Assembly: GCF_022179525.1 (NCBI RefSeq)
Contig: NZ_BPQX01000031.1
Location: 1-64,000 of the forward strand
Source of the DNA: Methylobacterium persicinum
GTDB lineage: Bacteria > Pseudomonadota > Alphaproteobacteria > Rhizobiales > Beijerinckiaceae
Direction of reading: 5' to 3'
Length of the DNA stretch: 64,000 bases
Positions 35,644 through 43,519 of the stretch are shown here, one piece after another. The notes beneath the pieces were generated by a model, which was given only the letters and a program-made list of their open reading frames with translations, was not told the origin of the DNA and did no database searches. A program made the position numbers and the translations under genes. The stretch's first letter is position 1. Each line of letters starts with the position of its first letter.

Positions 35644-36405
35644 ATGGCCTCGCTCCAGACCGCGCATTCAGCCTCCGTCCCGCCGCCCCTCGCGGCGCTT
35701 CCCTCCGCAATGCCGGCGCTCGCCGTCGAGGACCTGCACGCCGCCTATGGCCAGAGCGAGGTCCTGCACGGGCTCACCTTCGCGGTGGCGCCGGGCGAAA
35801 TCGTCGCCGTGATGGGCCGCAACGGCATGGGCAAGACCACGCTGATGAAGACCCTGATGGGCCTCGTGCCCGTCAAGGCCGGCGCGATCCTGGTCGAGGG
35901 CACGGATGTCGCCGCCCTCAAGAGCCATGCCCGGGTCGCCAAGGGCCTCGCCTACGTGCCCCAGGGCCGCATGATCTTCTCGACCATGACGGTCCAGGAG
36001 AACATCGAGACCGGCCTGACGGTCACCGGCACCCGCAAGGTGCCGCAGGACCTCTACGAGATGTTCCCGGTCCTGCTGGAGATGAAGGGAAGGCGGGGCG
36101 GCAACCTCTCGGGCGGCCAGCAGCAGCAGCTCGCCATCGCCCGGGCGCTGGCGAGCCGTCCCAAGGTGCTGCTCCTCGACGAGCCCACGGAGGGCATCCA
36201 GCCCTCTATCATCCGCGAGATGGGACGAACATTGAAAACAATCCGCGACGAGCGCGGCCTCTCCATCATCGTGTCGGAACAGGTCCTGAGCTTCGCCCTC
36301 GACGTCGCCGACCGGGTCATCGTCATGGAGAACGGAGCCATCGTCCACGAGGCCCCCCGCGAGGGCATCGACGAGGCGGCCGTCGCCCGGTTCCTGTCGG
36401 TGTGA
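35644..36405 (+). CDS. urtE: UrtE-type ABC ATPase
   Basis: 253 residues with an N-terminal extension of about 25 residues rich in Ala and Pro. Walker A GRNGMGKTT, signature LSGGQQQQLAIARAL and Walker B VLLLDEPTEGIQPS are intact; TEGIQPSII is the UrtE signature. Its start is separated from the UrtD stop by only two bases. Confidence 0.9.
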   Translation: MASLQTAHSASVPPPLAALPSAMPALAVEDLHAAYGQSEVLHGLTFAVAPGEIVAVMGRNGMGKTTLMKTLMGLVPVKAGAILVEGTDVAALKSHARVAKGLAYVPQGRMIFSTMTVQENIETGLTVTGTRKVPQDLYEMFPVLLEMKGRRGGNLSGGQQQQLAIARALASRPKVLLLDEPTEGIQPSIIREMGRTLKTIRDERGLSIIVSEQVLSFALDVADRVIVMENGAIVHEAPREGIDEAAVARFLSV

Positions 36406-36428
36406 AGTCTGGGCCGACCATCGTGGTC

Positions 36429-36518
36429 GTCATTGCGAGCGGAGCGAAGCAATCCAGGGCAGCGGGACGTATCCGACCTCGGCGGATCCCTGGATTGCTT
36501 CGCTCCGCTCGCAAAGAC
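36429..36518. repeat. 90-bp interspersed inverted repeat, copy C
   Basis: Starts GTCATTGCGAGCGGAGCGAA and ends with the reverse complement of GTCTTTGCGAGCGGAGCGAA; same orientation as copy A. It is inserted between urtE and fmdA and would form a stable hairpin in the transcript, which might separate expression of importer and hydrolase genes. Confidence 0.9.
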
Positions 36519-36568
36519 GGCGGCGACAAAGATTTGACCATTATAATCGCAGCAGGGAGTCCCAAAAA

Positions 36569-37798
36569 ATGCCCGAGACGCTGATCAAGGTCGATCTCAC
36601 GCAGTCGGCTTACGACAACGACATGGTGCACAACCGCTGGCACCCTGACATCCCGATGGTCGCCACCGTGAAGCCGGGCGCGGACTTCATCGTCGAGACC
36701 TACGACTGGACCGGCGGCTTCATCAAGAACAACGATTCCGCCGACGACGTGCGCGACATCGACCTGTCGATCGTCCACTTCCTCTCGGGTCCCATCGGCG
36801 TGGAGGGCGCGGAGCCCGGCGACCTCCTGGTGGTGGATCTGCTCGATATCGGCGCCAAGCCGGAGAGCCAGTGGGGCTTTAACGGCTTCTTCTCCAAGAA
36901 GAACGGCGGCGGCTTCCTCGACGAGCACTTCCCGCAGGCCCAGAAGTCGATCTGGGACTTCGAGGGCATGTTCACCAAGTCGCGCCACGTCCCCGGCGTC
37001 CGCTTCCCCGGCCTGATCCACCCCGGCCTGATCGGCTGCCTACCCGATCCGAAGATGCTGGAGACCTGGAACACCCGGGAGAAGGCCCTCTACGACACCA
37101 ATCCGGAGCGCGTCCCGGCGCTGGCCACCCTGCCCTTCGGCCCGACCGCCCATATGGGCCGCCTGAAGGGCGACGCGAAGGACGCGGCCGCCGCCACCGG
37201 TGCCCGCACGGTCCCGCCCCGCGAGCATGGCGGGAATTGCGACATCAAGGATCTGTCCCGCGGCTCGAAGATCTACTTCCCCGTCTATGTGCCCGGCGCC
37301 GGCCTCAGCATGGGCGACCTGCATTTCAGCCAGGGCGACGGCGAGATCACCTTCTGCGGCGCCATCGAGATGGCCGGCTGGGTCCATCTCAAGGTCGACC
37401 TGATCAAGGGCGGCATGGCCAAGTACGGGATCAAGAACCCGATCTTCAAGCCATCGCCGATCACCCCGAAGTTCGACGATCACCTGATCTTCGAGGGCAT
37501 CTCCGTCGACGAGCATGGCGGCCAGCATTACCTCGACGTGCACATCGCCTACCGGCAGGCCTGCCTGAATGCGATCGAATACCTGAAGAAGTTCGGCTAT
37601 TCGGGTGCGCAGGCCTACTCGATCCTCGGCACGGCGCCGGTCCAGGGCCACATCTCGGGCGTCGTCGATATCCCGAACGCCTGCGCGACGCTCTGGATTC
37701 CGACCAAGATCTTCGAGTTCGACATCAATCCCGGCGCGGACGGACCGACGAAGTTCCTCGACGGCTCGGTCCAGATGCCGCTCTCGCCGGATCTGTGA
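36569..37798 (+). CDS. fmdA: Formamidase
   Basis: 409 residues, the normal length of the FmdA/AmdA family. The start MPETLIKVDLTQSAYDND and the sections HNRWHPDIPMV, REHGGNCDIKDLSRGS and PVQGHISGVVDIPNACATLW are diagnostic. The enzyme hydrolyses formamide to formate and ammonium in the cytoplasm. In a methylotroph the formate can be oxidised for energy and the ammonium assimilated. ATG follows CAGGGAGTCCC. Position after the importer and before fmdB and amiE matches the amide-utilisation clusters known from Methylophilus. Confidence 0.92.
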   Translation: MPETLIKVDLTQSAYDNDMVHNRWHPDIPMVATVKPGADFIVETYDWTGGFIKNNDSADDVRDIDLSIVHFLSGPIGVEGAEPGDLLVVDLLDIGAKPESQWGFNGFFSKKNGGGFLDEHFPQAQKSIWDFEGMFTKSRHVPGVRFPGLIHPGLIGCLPDPKMLETWNTREKALYDTNPERVPALATLPFGPTAHMGRLKGDAKDAAAATGARTVPPREHGGNCDIKDLSRGSKIYFPVYVPGAGLSMGDLHFSQGDGEITFCGAIEMAGWVHLKVDLIKGGMAKYGIKNPIFKPSPITPKFDDHLIFEGISVDEHGGQHYLDVHIAYRQACLNAIEYLKKFGYSGAQAYSILGTAPVQGHISGVVDIPNACATLWIPTKIFEFDINPGADGPTKFLDGSVQMPLSPDL

Positions 37799-37800
37799 TC

Positions 37801-38118
37801 ATGCCCGTCTACGAATACGCCTGCGCGGCCTGCGGGCCGTTCACCGCCATGCGGCCGATGGCGGAGTTCAAGGATCCGCACGCCTGCCCGGACTGTGGGG
37901 AGGCCTGCCAGCGGGCCTTCCTCACCGCACCGCGCATCTCCGGGATGGACGCCGGGCTGAAGGCGGCCCACGCCACCAACGAGCGCAGCCGCCACGCACC
38001 GCGGCGCTCCGGAAGCCACGGGGCGGGCTGCGGCTGCTGCACGCCGAAGAAGGCGGCCACGGCGCCGGCCGCGGCGAAGAGCTTCCCGGCGGCCCGGCCG
38101 TGGATGATCAGCCACTGA
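37801..38118 (+). CDS. fmdB: FmdB-type zinc-ribbon regulatory protein
   Basis: 105 residues. The N-terminal FmdB domain starts MPVYEYACAACGPFTAMRPM and has the second knuckle CPDCGEACQRAF, forming a CxxC...CxxC zinc ribbon. A second Cys-rich patch, GAGCGCCTPKK, lies near the end, with a Lys/Ala-rich linker. It starts two bases after the fmdA stop. FmdB was described as a putative regulator of formamidase; its mechanism is not settled. Confidence 0.88.
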   Translation: MPVYEYACAACGPFTAMRPMAEFKDPHACPDCGEACQRAFLTAPRISGMDAGLKAAHATNERSRHAPRRSGSHGAGCGCCTPKKAATAPAAAKSFPAARPWMISH

Positions 38119-38133
38119 GCGGGACACCCAGTG

Positions 38134-38157
38134 CCCTCCCCCCTCCACGGGGGAGGG
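38134..38157 (+). promoter_or_regulatory. GC-rich hairpin between fmdB and amiE
   Basis: Nine-base perfect stem CCCTCCCCC / GGGGGAGGG around a 6-nt loop. There is no T-run after it, so it is not a standard terminator. It may protect the upstream mRNA or reduce read-through into amiE. Confidence 0.5.
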
Positions 38158-38190
38158 TCACGGCGCAACAATCATCGAAGGAATGACGCC

Positions 38191-39240
38191 ATGATGCACG
38201 GAGACATCTCGTCCAGCCAGGACAGCGTCGGCGTCGCCGTCGTGAACTACAAGATGCCGCGCCTGCACACCCGCGCCGAAGTGCTGGAGAACGCCAAGGC
38301 CATCGGCAGGATGATCGTCGGCATGAAGACCGGCTTGCCGGGCCTCGACCTCGTGATCTTCCCCGAATACTCCACCCACGGCATCATGTATGACGCCGCC
38401 GAGATGTACGAGACCGCCTCGACGGTCCCCGGCGCCGAGACCGAGGTGTTCGCGGCCGCCTGCCGGGAGGCGAAGGTCTGGGGGGTGTTCTCGCTCACCG
38501 GCGAGCGCCACGAGGAGCATCCGCACAAGGCGCCCTACAACACCCTGATCCTGATGAACGACCAGGGCGAGATCGTCCAGAAGTACCGCAAGATCATGCC
38601 CTGGACGCCGATCGAGGGATGGTATCCGGGCGACCGCACTTACGTGTCGGACGGGCCGAAGGGCCTCAAGATCAGCCTGATCATCTGCGACGACGGCAAC
38701 TACCCGGAGATCTGGCGCGACTGCGCCATGCGAGGCGCCGAGCTGATCATCCGCTGCCAGGGCTACATGTATCCGGCCAAGGAGCAGCAGATCGTCATCT
38801 CGAAGGCGATGGCGTTCGCCAACAACACTTACGTCGCGGTCTCGAATGCGGCCGGGTTCGACGGAGTCTACACGTATTTCGGCCACTCGGCGATCATCGG
38901 CTTCGACGGCCGCACCCTCGGCGAGTGCGGCGAGGAGGAGATGGGGATCCAGTACGCGGCCCTGTCGAAGTTCCTCATCCGGGATTTCCGCGCCCACGGT
39001 CAGTCGGAGAACCACCTCTTCAAGCTTCTGCACCGTGGCTACACGGGCATGATCAACTCGAAGGAGAACCGGCACGGGATGTCGGAATGCCCCTACGACT
39101 TCTACCGGCGCTGGATCGAGGATCCCGACGGGACCCGCGACGCGGTGCGGGCCATCACCCGGCAGAGCGTCGGCACGGAGGAATGCCCGATCGAGGGCAT
39201 CCCCTTCATCGGTCAGGGCGACGCACCGCCCGATCCCTGA
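38191..39240 (+). CDS. amiE: Aliphatic amidase
   Basis: 349 residues, very close to Pseudomonas AmiE along its length (start MMHGDISSS, then [15 protein letters not shown]). The nitrilase-superfamily triad is intact and at the same numbers: Glu59 in FPEYS, Lys134 in KYRKI and Cys166 in [10 protein letters not shown]. The enzyme hydrolyses short aliphatic amides (acetamide, propionamide and similar) to the acid plus ammonium. With FmdA it gives the cluster a two-enzyme range, formamide plus longer amides. The first ATG at 38191 is chosen over the adjacent second Met by analogy. Confidence 0.93.
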   Translation: MMHGDISSSQDSVGVAVVNYKMPRLHTRAEVLENAKAIGRMIVGMKTGLPGLDLVIFPEYSTHGIMYDAAEMYETASTVPGAETEVFAAACREAKVWGVFSLTGERHEEHPHKAPYNTLILMNDQGEIVQKYRKIMPWTPIEGWYPGDRTYVSDGPKGLKISLIICDDGNYPEIWRDCAMRGAELIIRCQGYMYPAKEQQIVISKAMAFANNTYVAVSNAAGFDGVYTYFGHSAIIGFDGRTLGECGEEEMGIQYAALSKFLIRDFRAHGQSENHLFKLLHRGYTGMINSKENRHGMSECPYDFYRRWIEDPDGTRDAVRAITRQSVGTEECPIEGIPFIGQGDAPPDP

Positions 39241-39375
39241 CCGGCCGGAGCCTGCCGGCGACAGGCCGGCGCGCGTTCGGAGGATCGCACGTGCCCCGAT
39301 GCCGGGTGTCGGGGCTGGCGGGGCGTTCACCGTGGCACCACGTTCTGACGGACTTGTCCTCCTGAGGAGCACGCC

Positions 39376-39756
39376 ATGCCCGAGCGCACCGTCAAGATCC
39401 CCGGTCCCGATCATCCGATCACCGTCGCGCGGACCGGGGGCCGCGTGGTCGTCACCGCGGGCGGGCGCGTGATCGCCGACACCCGCGAGGCGCTGACCCT
39501 GCGCGAAGGACGGTATCCGCCCGTCCAGTACATCCCGCGCAAGGACGTCGATCTGGCTTCGCTGGCCCGCTCCGCAACCACGAGCTACTGCCCCTACAAG
39601 GGAGAGGCCTCGTATTTCAGCATCCCGGACGCCGGCCAGCGGTCGGTCGACGCGATCTGGACCTACGAAACACCGTACGTTGCCGTGGCGGAGATCAAGG
39701 ACCACATGGCCTTCTATCCCGATCGCGTCGACGCCATCGAGGAACGCGCCGCCTGA
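39376..39756 (+). CDS. DUF427 domain protein
   Basis: 126 residues, a single DUF427 domain. TSYCPYKGEASYFSI is the family signature. The sequence PPVQYIPRKDV before it and KDHMAFYPDRVDAIE after it complete the domain. Shorter than the paralogue at 12273. Function of the family is not known. It follows amiE by 135 bp and may be transcribed with it. Confidence 0.85.
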   Translation: MPERTVKIPGPDHPITVARTGGRVVVTAGGRVIADTREALTLREGRYPPVQYIPRKDVDLASLARSATTSYCPYKGEASYFSIPDAGQRSVDAIWTYETPYVAVAEIKDHMAFYPDRVDAIEERAA

Positions 39757-39867
39757 GCGACGGGCGCCCCGGGGCGCAGTCGCCGGCTTCCACCTGCCCC
39801 CGGGCAGAGGGAAGCCGACCCCCGACGGCCTCTCAACCCTGCGCTCTTGGTCACCGACGATCCGACA

Positions 39868-40824
39868 TCATGCGCTGCCGATCAGGATCCCCGTCGCCAG
39901 CACCAGGGCGCCGCCGAGCATGACTTTCGCCGCGGCGGAGAGCGGAGGCGTATCCATGTAGCGCCACTGGATGTAGGCGATGGCCAGGAGTTCGAACACG
40001 ACCACCACGCCGGCCACGATGGTCGCGGTGAGGAAATCGGGGATTAGGTAGGGGATCGTGTGACCGATCCCCCCGGCGATGGTCATCAACCCGCAGACGA
40101 GGCCCCGCAGGAACGGGGTACCCCGTCCGGACAGCTTGCCGTCGTCGGCGAGCGCCTCCGCGAAGCCCATGCTGATGCCGGCGCCGAGGGAAGCGGCGAG
40201 CCCGACGACGAAGGCGTTCCACGGATCGTGGGTCGCGAAGGCGGCCGCGAAGACCGGCGCGAGCGTGGAGACCGAGCCGTCCATCAGCCCGACGAGGCCG
40301 GGTTGGATGACCTGAAGCACGAAGCGGCGCTGTGCGCTCGTATCCTCCTCCGCCCGGACCTCCCCCGGGAGGCGCGCCTGCTCGATGTCGCCGGCCGTGC
40401 GGGCATGGCCCTGCTCCGCCTCGGCGAGATCGCCGAGGAGGCGGCGGATGCCGGCATCCGAAGTCCGCGCGGCGGCCTCGCGATAGAAGCGGGCCGCATC
40501 TTCCTCCATCTGCCGGGCATGGCTGCGGACCGCCTCGATCCCCCGCGCGCGGACCTGCCACACAGGCTTGCGGCGCACCCAGCCGCGCACGTCCTCGCGC
40601 CGGATCAGGGGGATGTGGTCGCCGAACCGGGCGACGAAGGCGTCGATCAGTTGACGCCGGTGCTCGCTCTCCTCGGCTGCCATGTCGGAGAAGACCCGGG
40701 CGCTGTCGGGATAGTCGGCCTGAAGCTCATGCGCGAAATCCGCATAGACCCTGCCATCCTCCTCCTCGCTGGCGATGGCCAGGGCGAGGAGCTCTCTTTC
40801 GGACAGGTCGGAAAAGGGACGCAT
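39868..40824 (-). CDS. mbfA: Membrane-bound ferritin MbfA (ferritin-like domain plus VIT1-like iron exporter)
   Basis: 318 residues. The N-terminal ferritin-like four-helix domain (residues 1-150) has paired metal-binding Glu and His in [32 protein letters not shown] and AEAEQGHAR. The C-terminal part (165-318) is a VIT1/CCC1-type transporter with [17 protein letters not shown]. MbfA in Bradyrhizobium and Agrobacterium exports iron and protects against iron and peroxide; its gene is repressed by Irr under low iron. The two ICE-like boxes upstream fit that scheme. Confidence 0.92.
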   Translation of the reverse strand: MRPFSDLSERELLALAIASEEEDGRVYADFAHELQADYPDSARVFSDMAAEESEHRRQLIDAFVARFGDHIPLIRREDVRGWVRRKPVWQVRARGIEAVRSHARQMEEDAARFYREAAARTSDAGIRRLLGDLAEAEQGHARTAGDIEQARLPGEVRAEEDTSAQRRFVLQVIQPGLVGLMDGSVSTLAPVFAAAFATHDPWNAFVVGLAASLGAGISMGFAEALADDGKLSGRGTPFLRGLVCGLMTIAGGIGHTIPYLIPDFLTATIVAGVVVVFELLAIAYIQWRYMDTPPLSAAAKVMLGGALVLATGILIGSA

Positions 40825-40892
40825 CGTGGAATTCCGTCGTCGGCGGCCATGCGCAGGGAGCCCCCGGTGGGGACGCTGGATGCAGCCATATA

Positions 40893-40909
40893 ATTAGAAT
40901 CGTTCTAAT
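40893..40909. promoter_or_regulatory. Iron control element (Irr box) upstream of mbfA
   Basis: ATTAGAA-TCG-TTCTAAT is a perfect 7-bp palindrome and matches the ICE consensus TTTAGAA-N3-TTCTAAA of Irr-regulated promoters at the inner twelve positions. The centre lies 77 bp upstream of the mbfA start. Confidence 0.8.
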
Positions 40910-41066
40910 ATGGTGCGCTCTGATCGAGGTCAACCGGCATGGCCGGGCCTGCCGTGACGATGCGAAATTCCGGACGCAGTCGGTAATCAGCAGTCAAATC
41001 AGCGCGCTACGCTAACTCGGCCCGTTCGAATGCAGGACATCGCGCCTTCGAGACCTGACTTCGCAG

Positions 41067-41083
41067 TTTAGAAAAATTCTACT
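41067..41083. promoter_or_regulatory. Second Irr-box-like site
   Basis: TTTAGAA-AAA-TTCTACT has a perfect left half and differs from the consensus at two positions in the right half. It lies 243 bp before mbfA and 199 bp before the small plus-strand gene at 41282, so it could serve either. Confidence 0.55.
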
Positions 41084-41281
41084 TTCCAGGACGGCCGAGT
41101 GGGTCTATGAGGCCTACCGCCAGACGCATCCTCGCGCCTCCGGCCCCACCCCGAAGACCCATGCCTAGCGACAGTCACAGTCGATCGACCGTGCCGCCTC
41201 GTCGGTCCGGCTCAAGGGAAGGCGCCCGTCACGGGTGATTCTCTGCCGGTCCGCGTGCGCGGTCCGGTCCTGGAGATCCCC

Positions 41282-41530
41282 ATGCCGATCATCGACCTTT
41301 TCAGAAGCGGGCGCGCGACCCGCTGCATCGTCGAAGCGCGCGTTTCGCACGATGCAACGCCCACGAACCTGCAGGCCGTTTGGTCTCGTGCGCCGCTCAC
41401 CGGGCACCTGGAATGTCGCTGGCGGAGCGCTGCCAGCGTCGTGAACTTGCCGTCCGTCGAACCCCAGGCCGAGGCTGGGTTCGGGGCCGCGGTCGTGGTG
41501 TTCACCCGACAGTCGGTGCCATCCCGTTGA
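41282..41530 (+). CDS. Small hypothetical protein
   Basis: 82 residues beginning MPIIDLFRSGRATRCIVEAR. The ATG is preceded by GGAGATCCCC, a good ribosome site. Content includes VSHDATPTNLQAVWSRAP and LECRWRS, which looks like a folded short domain rather than chance. No family recognised. It may share the iron-responsive upstream region with mbfA. Confidence 0.5.
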   Translation: MPIIDLFRSGRATRCIVEARVSHDATPTNLQAVWSRAPLTGHLECRWRSAASVVNLPSVEPQAEAGFGAAVVVFTRQSVPSR

Positions 41531-41675
41531 GGATCACGGGGAGTTCCGGCGTCAAAGGAAGCAGGCCCACCGGAACACCTCGGGCTGGCTGTACGAGCCA
41601 ACCCTCCGATGCGACCATCGCGGCCAGCCGCGCCGTCCCATCGAGTCCCTCCCCGGCAGCAGCGGAGTCGCCGCG

Positions 41676-42263
41676 ATGAGTTCGAGCACATCTTCTGTCA
41701 TCGGCGCCGGGGAGCGGGGAACCCCGACCTACGACAGGGGCACCATCGCCCTGCACTGGCTGACCGCCGGCCTCGTGCTGGTCCTCTGGCTGATCGGCAC
41801 CTTCCTCGAAGACCTGCTGCCGAAGGGGGCGTTGCGCTCCGGGATCTGGTCGGCCCACTTCGACCTGGGCTTCGTCCTGACCGCACTCATCGTCGCCTTG
41901 CCGGTCTGGCGGCATACCGGTGGACGCCAGCTCCCCGTCGACGATCCCGGCCCCCTGCATGTCCTGGCCAAGGCGACCCACGCCGCCCTGTACGTGCTGC
42001 TCTTCGTGATCGCCGGGCTCGGCATCGCCAACGCCTTGGTGCGCGGTGTCACCCTCGTGGGGCCGCTGGCGTTGCCGGCCGTCGGCGATCCCGAATGGCG
42101 CCGGCCGCTCACCCACTGGCATGGCCTCGCCGCCAACATCCTGATGGCGCTGGCCCTGTTCCATGCCGCGGCCGCCCTGGTCCACCACTACCTCTGGCAC
42201 GATGGCATCCTGCGGCGCATCCTCCCCGGCCGCGGCGCCCCGCTTCCCCGCGACAGGCGTTGA
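41676..42263 (+). CDS. Cytochrome b561 family membrane protein
   Basis: 195 residues with four transmembrane helices. Haem-ligating His candidates are in IALHWLTAG (helix 1), FDLGFVLTALIVALPVWRH (helix 2), THAALYVLLF (helix 3) and THWHGLAANIL (helix 4). The pattern fits the prokaryotic b561 (CybB) group, which binds two haem b and moves electrons from ubiquinol to periplasmic acceptors such as superoxide. Stands alone. Confidence 0.88.
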   Translation: MSSSTSSVIGAGERGTPTYDRGTIALHWLTAGLVLVLWLIGTFLEDLLPKGALRSGIWSAHFDLGFVLTALIVALPVWRHTGGRQLPVDDPGPLHVLAKATHAALYVLLFVIAGLGIANALVRGVTLVGPLALPAVGDPEWRRPLTHWHGLAANILMALALFHAAAALVHHYLWHDGILRRILPGRGAPLPRDRR

Positions 42264-42365
42264 AGACCGAACGCGGGCCTCACGCGGGACCTCACCCCCC
42301 ATCGACCGCATTCGGATTCCGGCGCGTCACAGCGGTCTTATCGGGCTACGCCGTGCGCCGCCCCT

Positions 42366-43451
42366 TCAGCGCTCGAGATGCCGATCCAGGAAGGACGCGA
42401 TTTCCCCGAACGCCTCTTTGACCTCGGGCACGCGGTCGTCCCGGTAGAACTGCGCATGCGATTGTCCCTCGAACACCTGCAGGACGGCGTCGACCCCGGC
42501 CTGCCGCAGCTTGCGATGCATCCGCACGGTGTTCGAGAGCAGGAGGTCGCGCGTGCCCGTGGTCAGGATGGCGGGCGGGAATCCCTTCACGTCGCCGTAG
42601 ACCGGTGACAGCATGGGGTCGGACAGGTCATGTCCGGCGGCGTAGAATGTCGTGGCGGCGTGGCAGAACCCGTCGGGCGAGACCAGCACGTTGTCCACCA
42701 ACGCGTTGGTCTGGAACGAGTCGCCGCGCTTGGTCGTGTCCGCCATCGGGGTGCCGGGGGCGATGGCGCCCGGCATCGGCAGGCCGTCCTGCTTGGCGCG
42801 CAGCATCATCGCCAGGGTCAATGCCCCGCCGGCCGAACTGCCGAAGACCGCGACCCGACCGGGCGCGGTCGTCCTGAGCACGGCCTTGTAGACGGTCATG
42901 CCGTCGTCGAGGGCGGCGGGGAAGAAGGCCTCTGGCGGCATCCGGTAGTCCACGGAGATGACCTTCATCCGGCCGAAGCCGGCGAGCATCATCGCCTCGG
43001 GCAAGGCCGCCTCCCGGGGATTGAGGACGTAGCAGCCGCCATGGACATGGATCGCGACCCGGTTCCGGTTCTCGGCGGGGATGTCCGTCGGCGTGATCGT
43101 GTAAGCCCGCACGCCGTCGATCAACGTCGCCTCTACGCTCACCCGGAGGCGCTCCGCCATCGGGCCGATCTGCGGCGCGGCCTTCGTCGCGAAGCTGTCC
43201 GAGAGCTGCTTCCAGCCTTCGGGGGTCGTCGGCGGCCTGTCCCAGTCCGTCCGCAGGGGCTGGGCGATGATCGCCTGCATCGCCGGACTGACGGTGTCCG
43301 GCACCGGGATCGACTTGGCGGGTTCGTCGCGGGGCGGCAGGGGGCTCTGGGTTTGGGTCTGGGCTTGGCTCTGGGCTTGGCTCTGGGCTTGGGCCTGGGC
43401 CGCGAACGGGGCGGCGAGGCAGGCGATGATGACCGGGATCGCGGGGCGCAT
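42366..43451 (-). CDS. Exported alpha/beta hydrolase (hormone-sensitive-lipase group)
   Basis: 361 residues with a signal peptide (MRPAIPVIIACLAAPFAAQAQ) followed by a Gln/Ala/Ser-rich repeat encoded by 12-bp tandem units. The HSL oxyanion motif HVHGGCYVLN, nucleophile elbow GSSAGGAL, acid in TGTRDLLL and His in GQSHAQFY form a complete catalytic set. It would be a periplasmic esterase or lipase with unknown substrate. A 68-bp gap separates it from the hydrolase gene upstream on the same strand, so the two may be an operon. Confidence 0.85.
   Translation of the reverse strand: MRPAIPVIIACLAAPFAAQAQAQSQAQSQAQTQTQSPLPPRDEPAKSIPVPDTVSPAMQAIIAQPLRTDWDRPPTTPEGWKQLSDSFATKAAPQIGPMAERLRVSVEATLIDGVRAYTITPTDIPAENRNRVAIHVHGGCYVLNPREAALPEAMMLAGFGRMKVISVDYRMPPEAFFPAALDDGMTVYKAVLRTTAPGRVAVFGSSAGGALTLAMMLRAKQDGLPMPGAIAPGTPMADTTKRGDSFQTNALVDNVLVSPDGFCHAATTFYAAGHDLSDPMLSPVYGDVKGFPPAILTTGTRDLLLSNTVRMHRKLRQAGVDAVLQVFEGQSHAQFYRDDRVPEVKEAFGEIASFLDRHLER
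43345..43404. repeat. 12-bp tandem repeat in the hydrolase signal region
   Basis: About five units of the form CTCTGGGCTTGG, two of them identical. On the minus strand this encodes the alternating Gln-Ala/Gln-Ser stretch directly after the signal peptide. The copy number may vary between strains without changing the frame. Confidence 0.8.
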
Positions 43452-43519
43452 GCGGTTTGTCCTCCCGTGAGGGGGTTACGGATCTGGCGTGAGGGTACGA
43501 CGGGAGGGGCGCGTGGGGG

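Noticed and set aside
31235-36405. Calling the importer strictly a urea transporter
   Set aside because: Sequence type is Urt-like, but the neighbouring genes hydrolyse amides and no urease is present; substrate left open between urea and short amides.
38134-38157. Terminator after fmdB
   Set aside because: The stem is strong but no T-run follows on the plus strand, so it is listed only as a hairpin.
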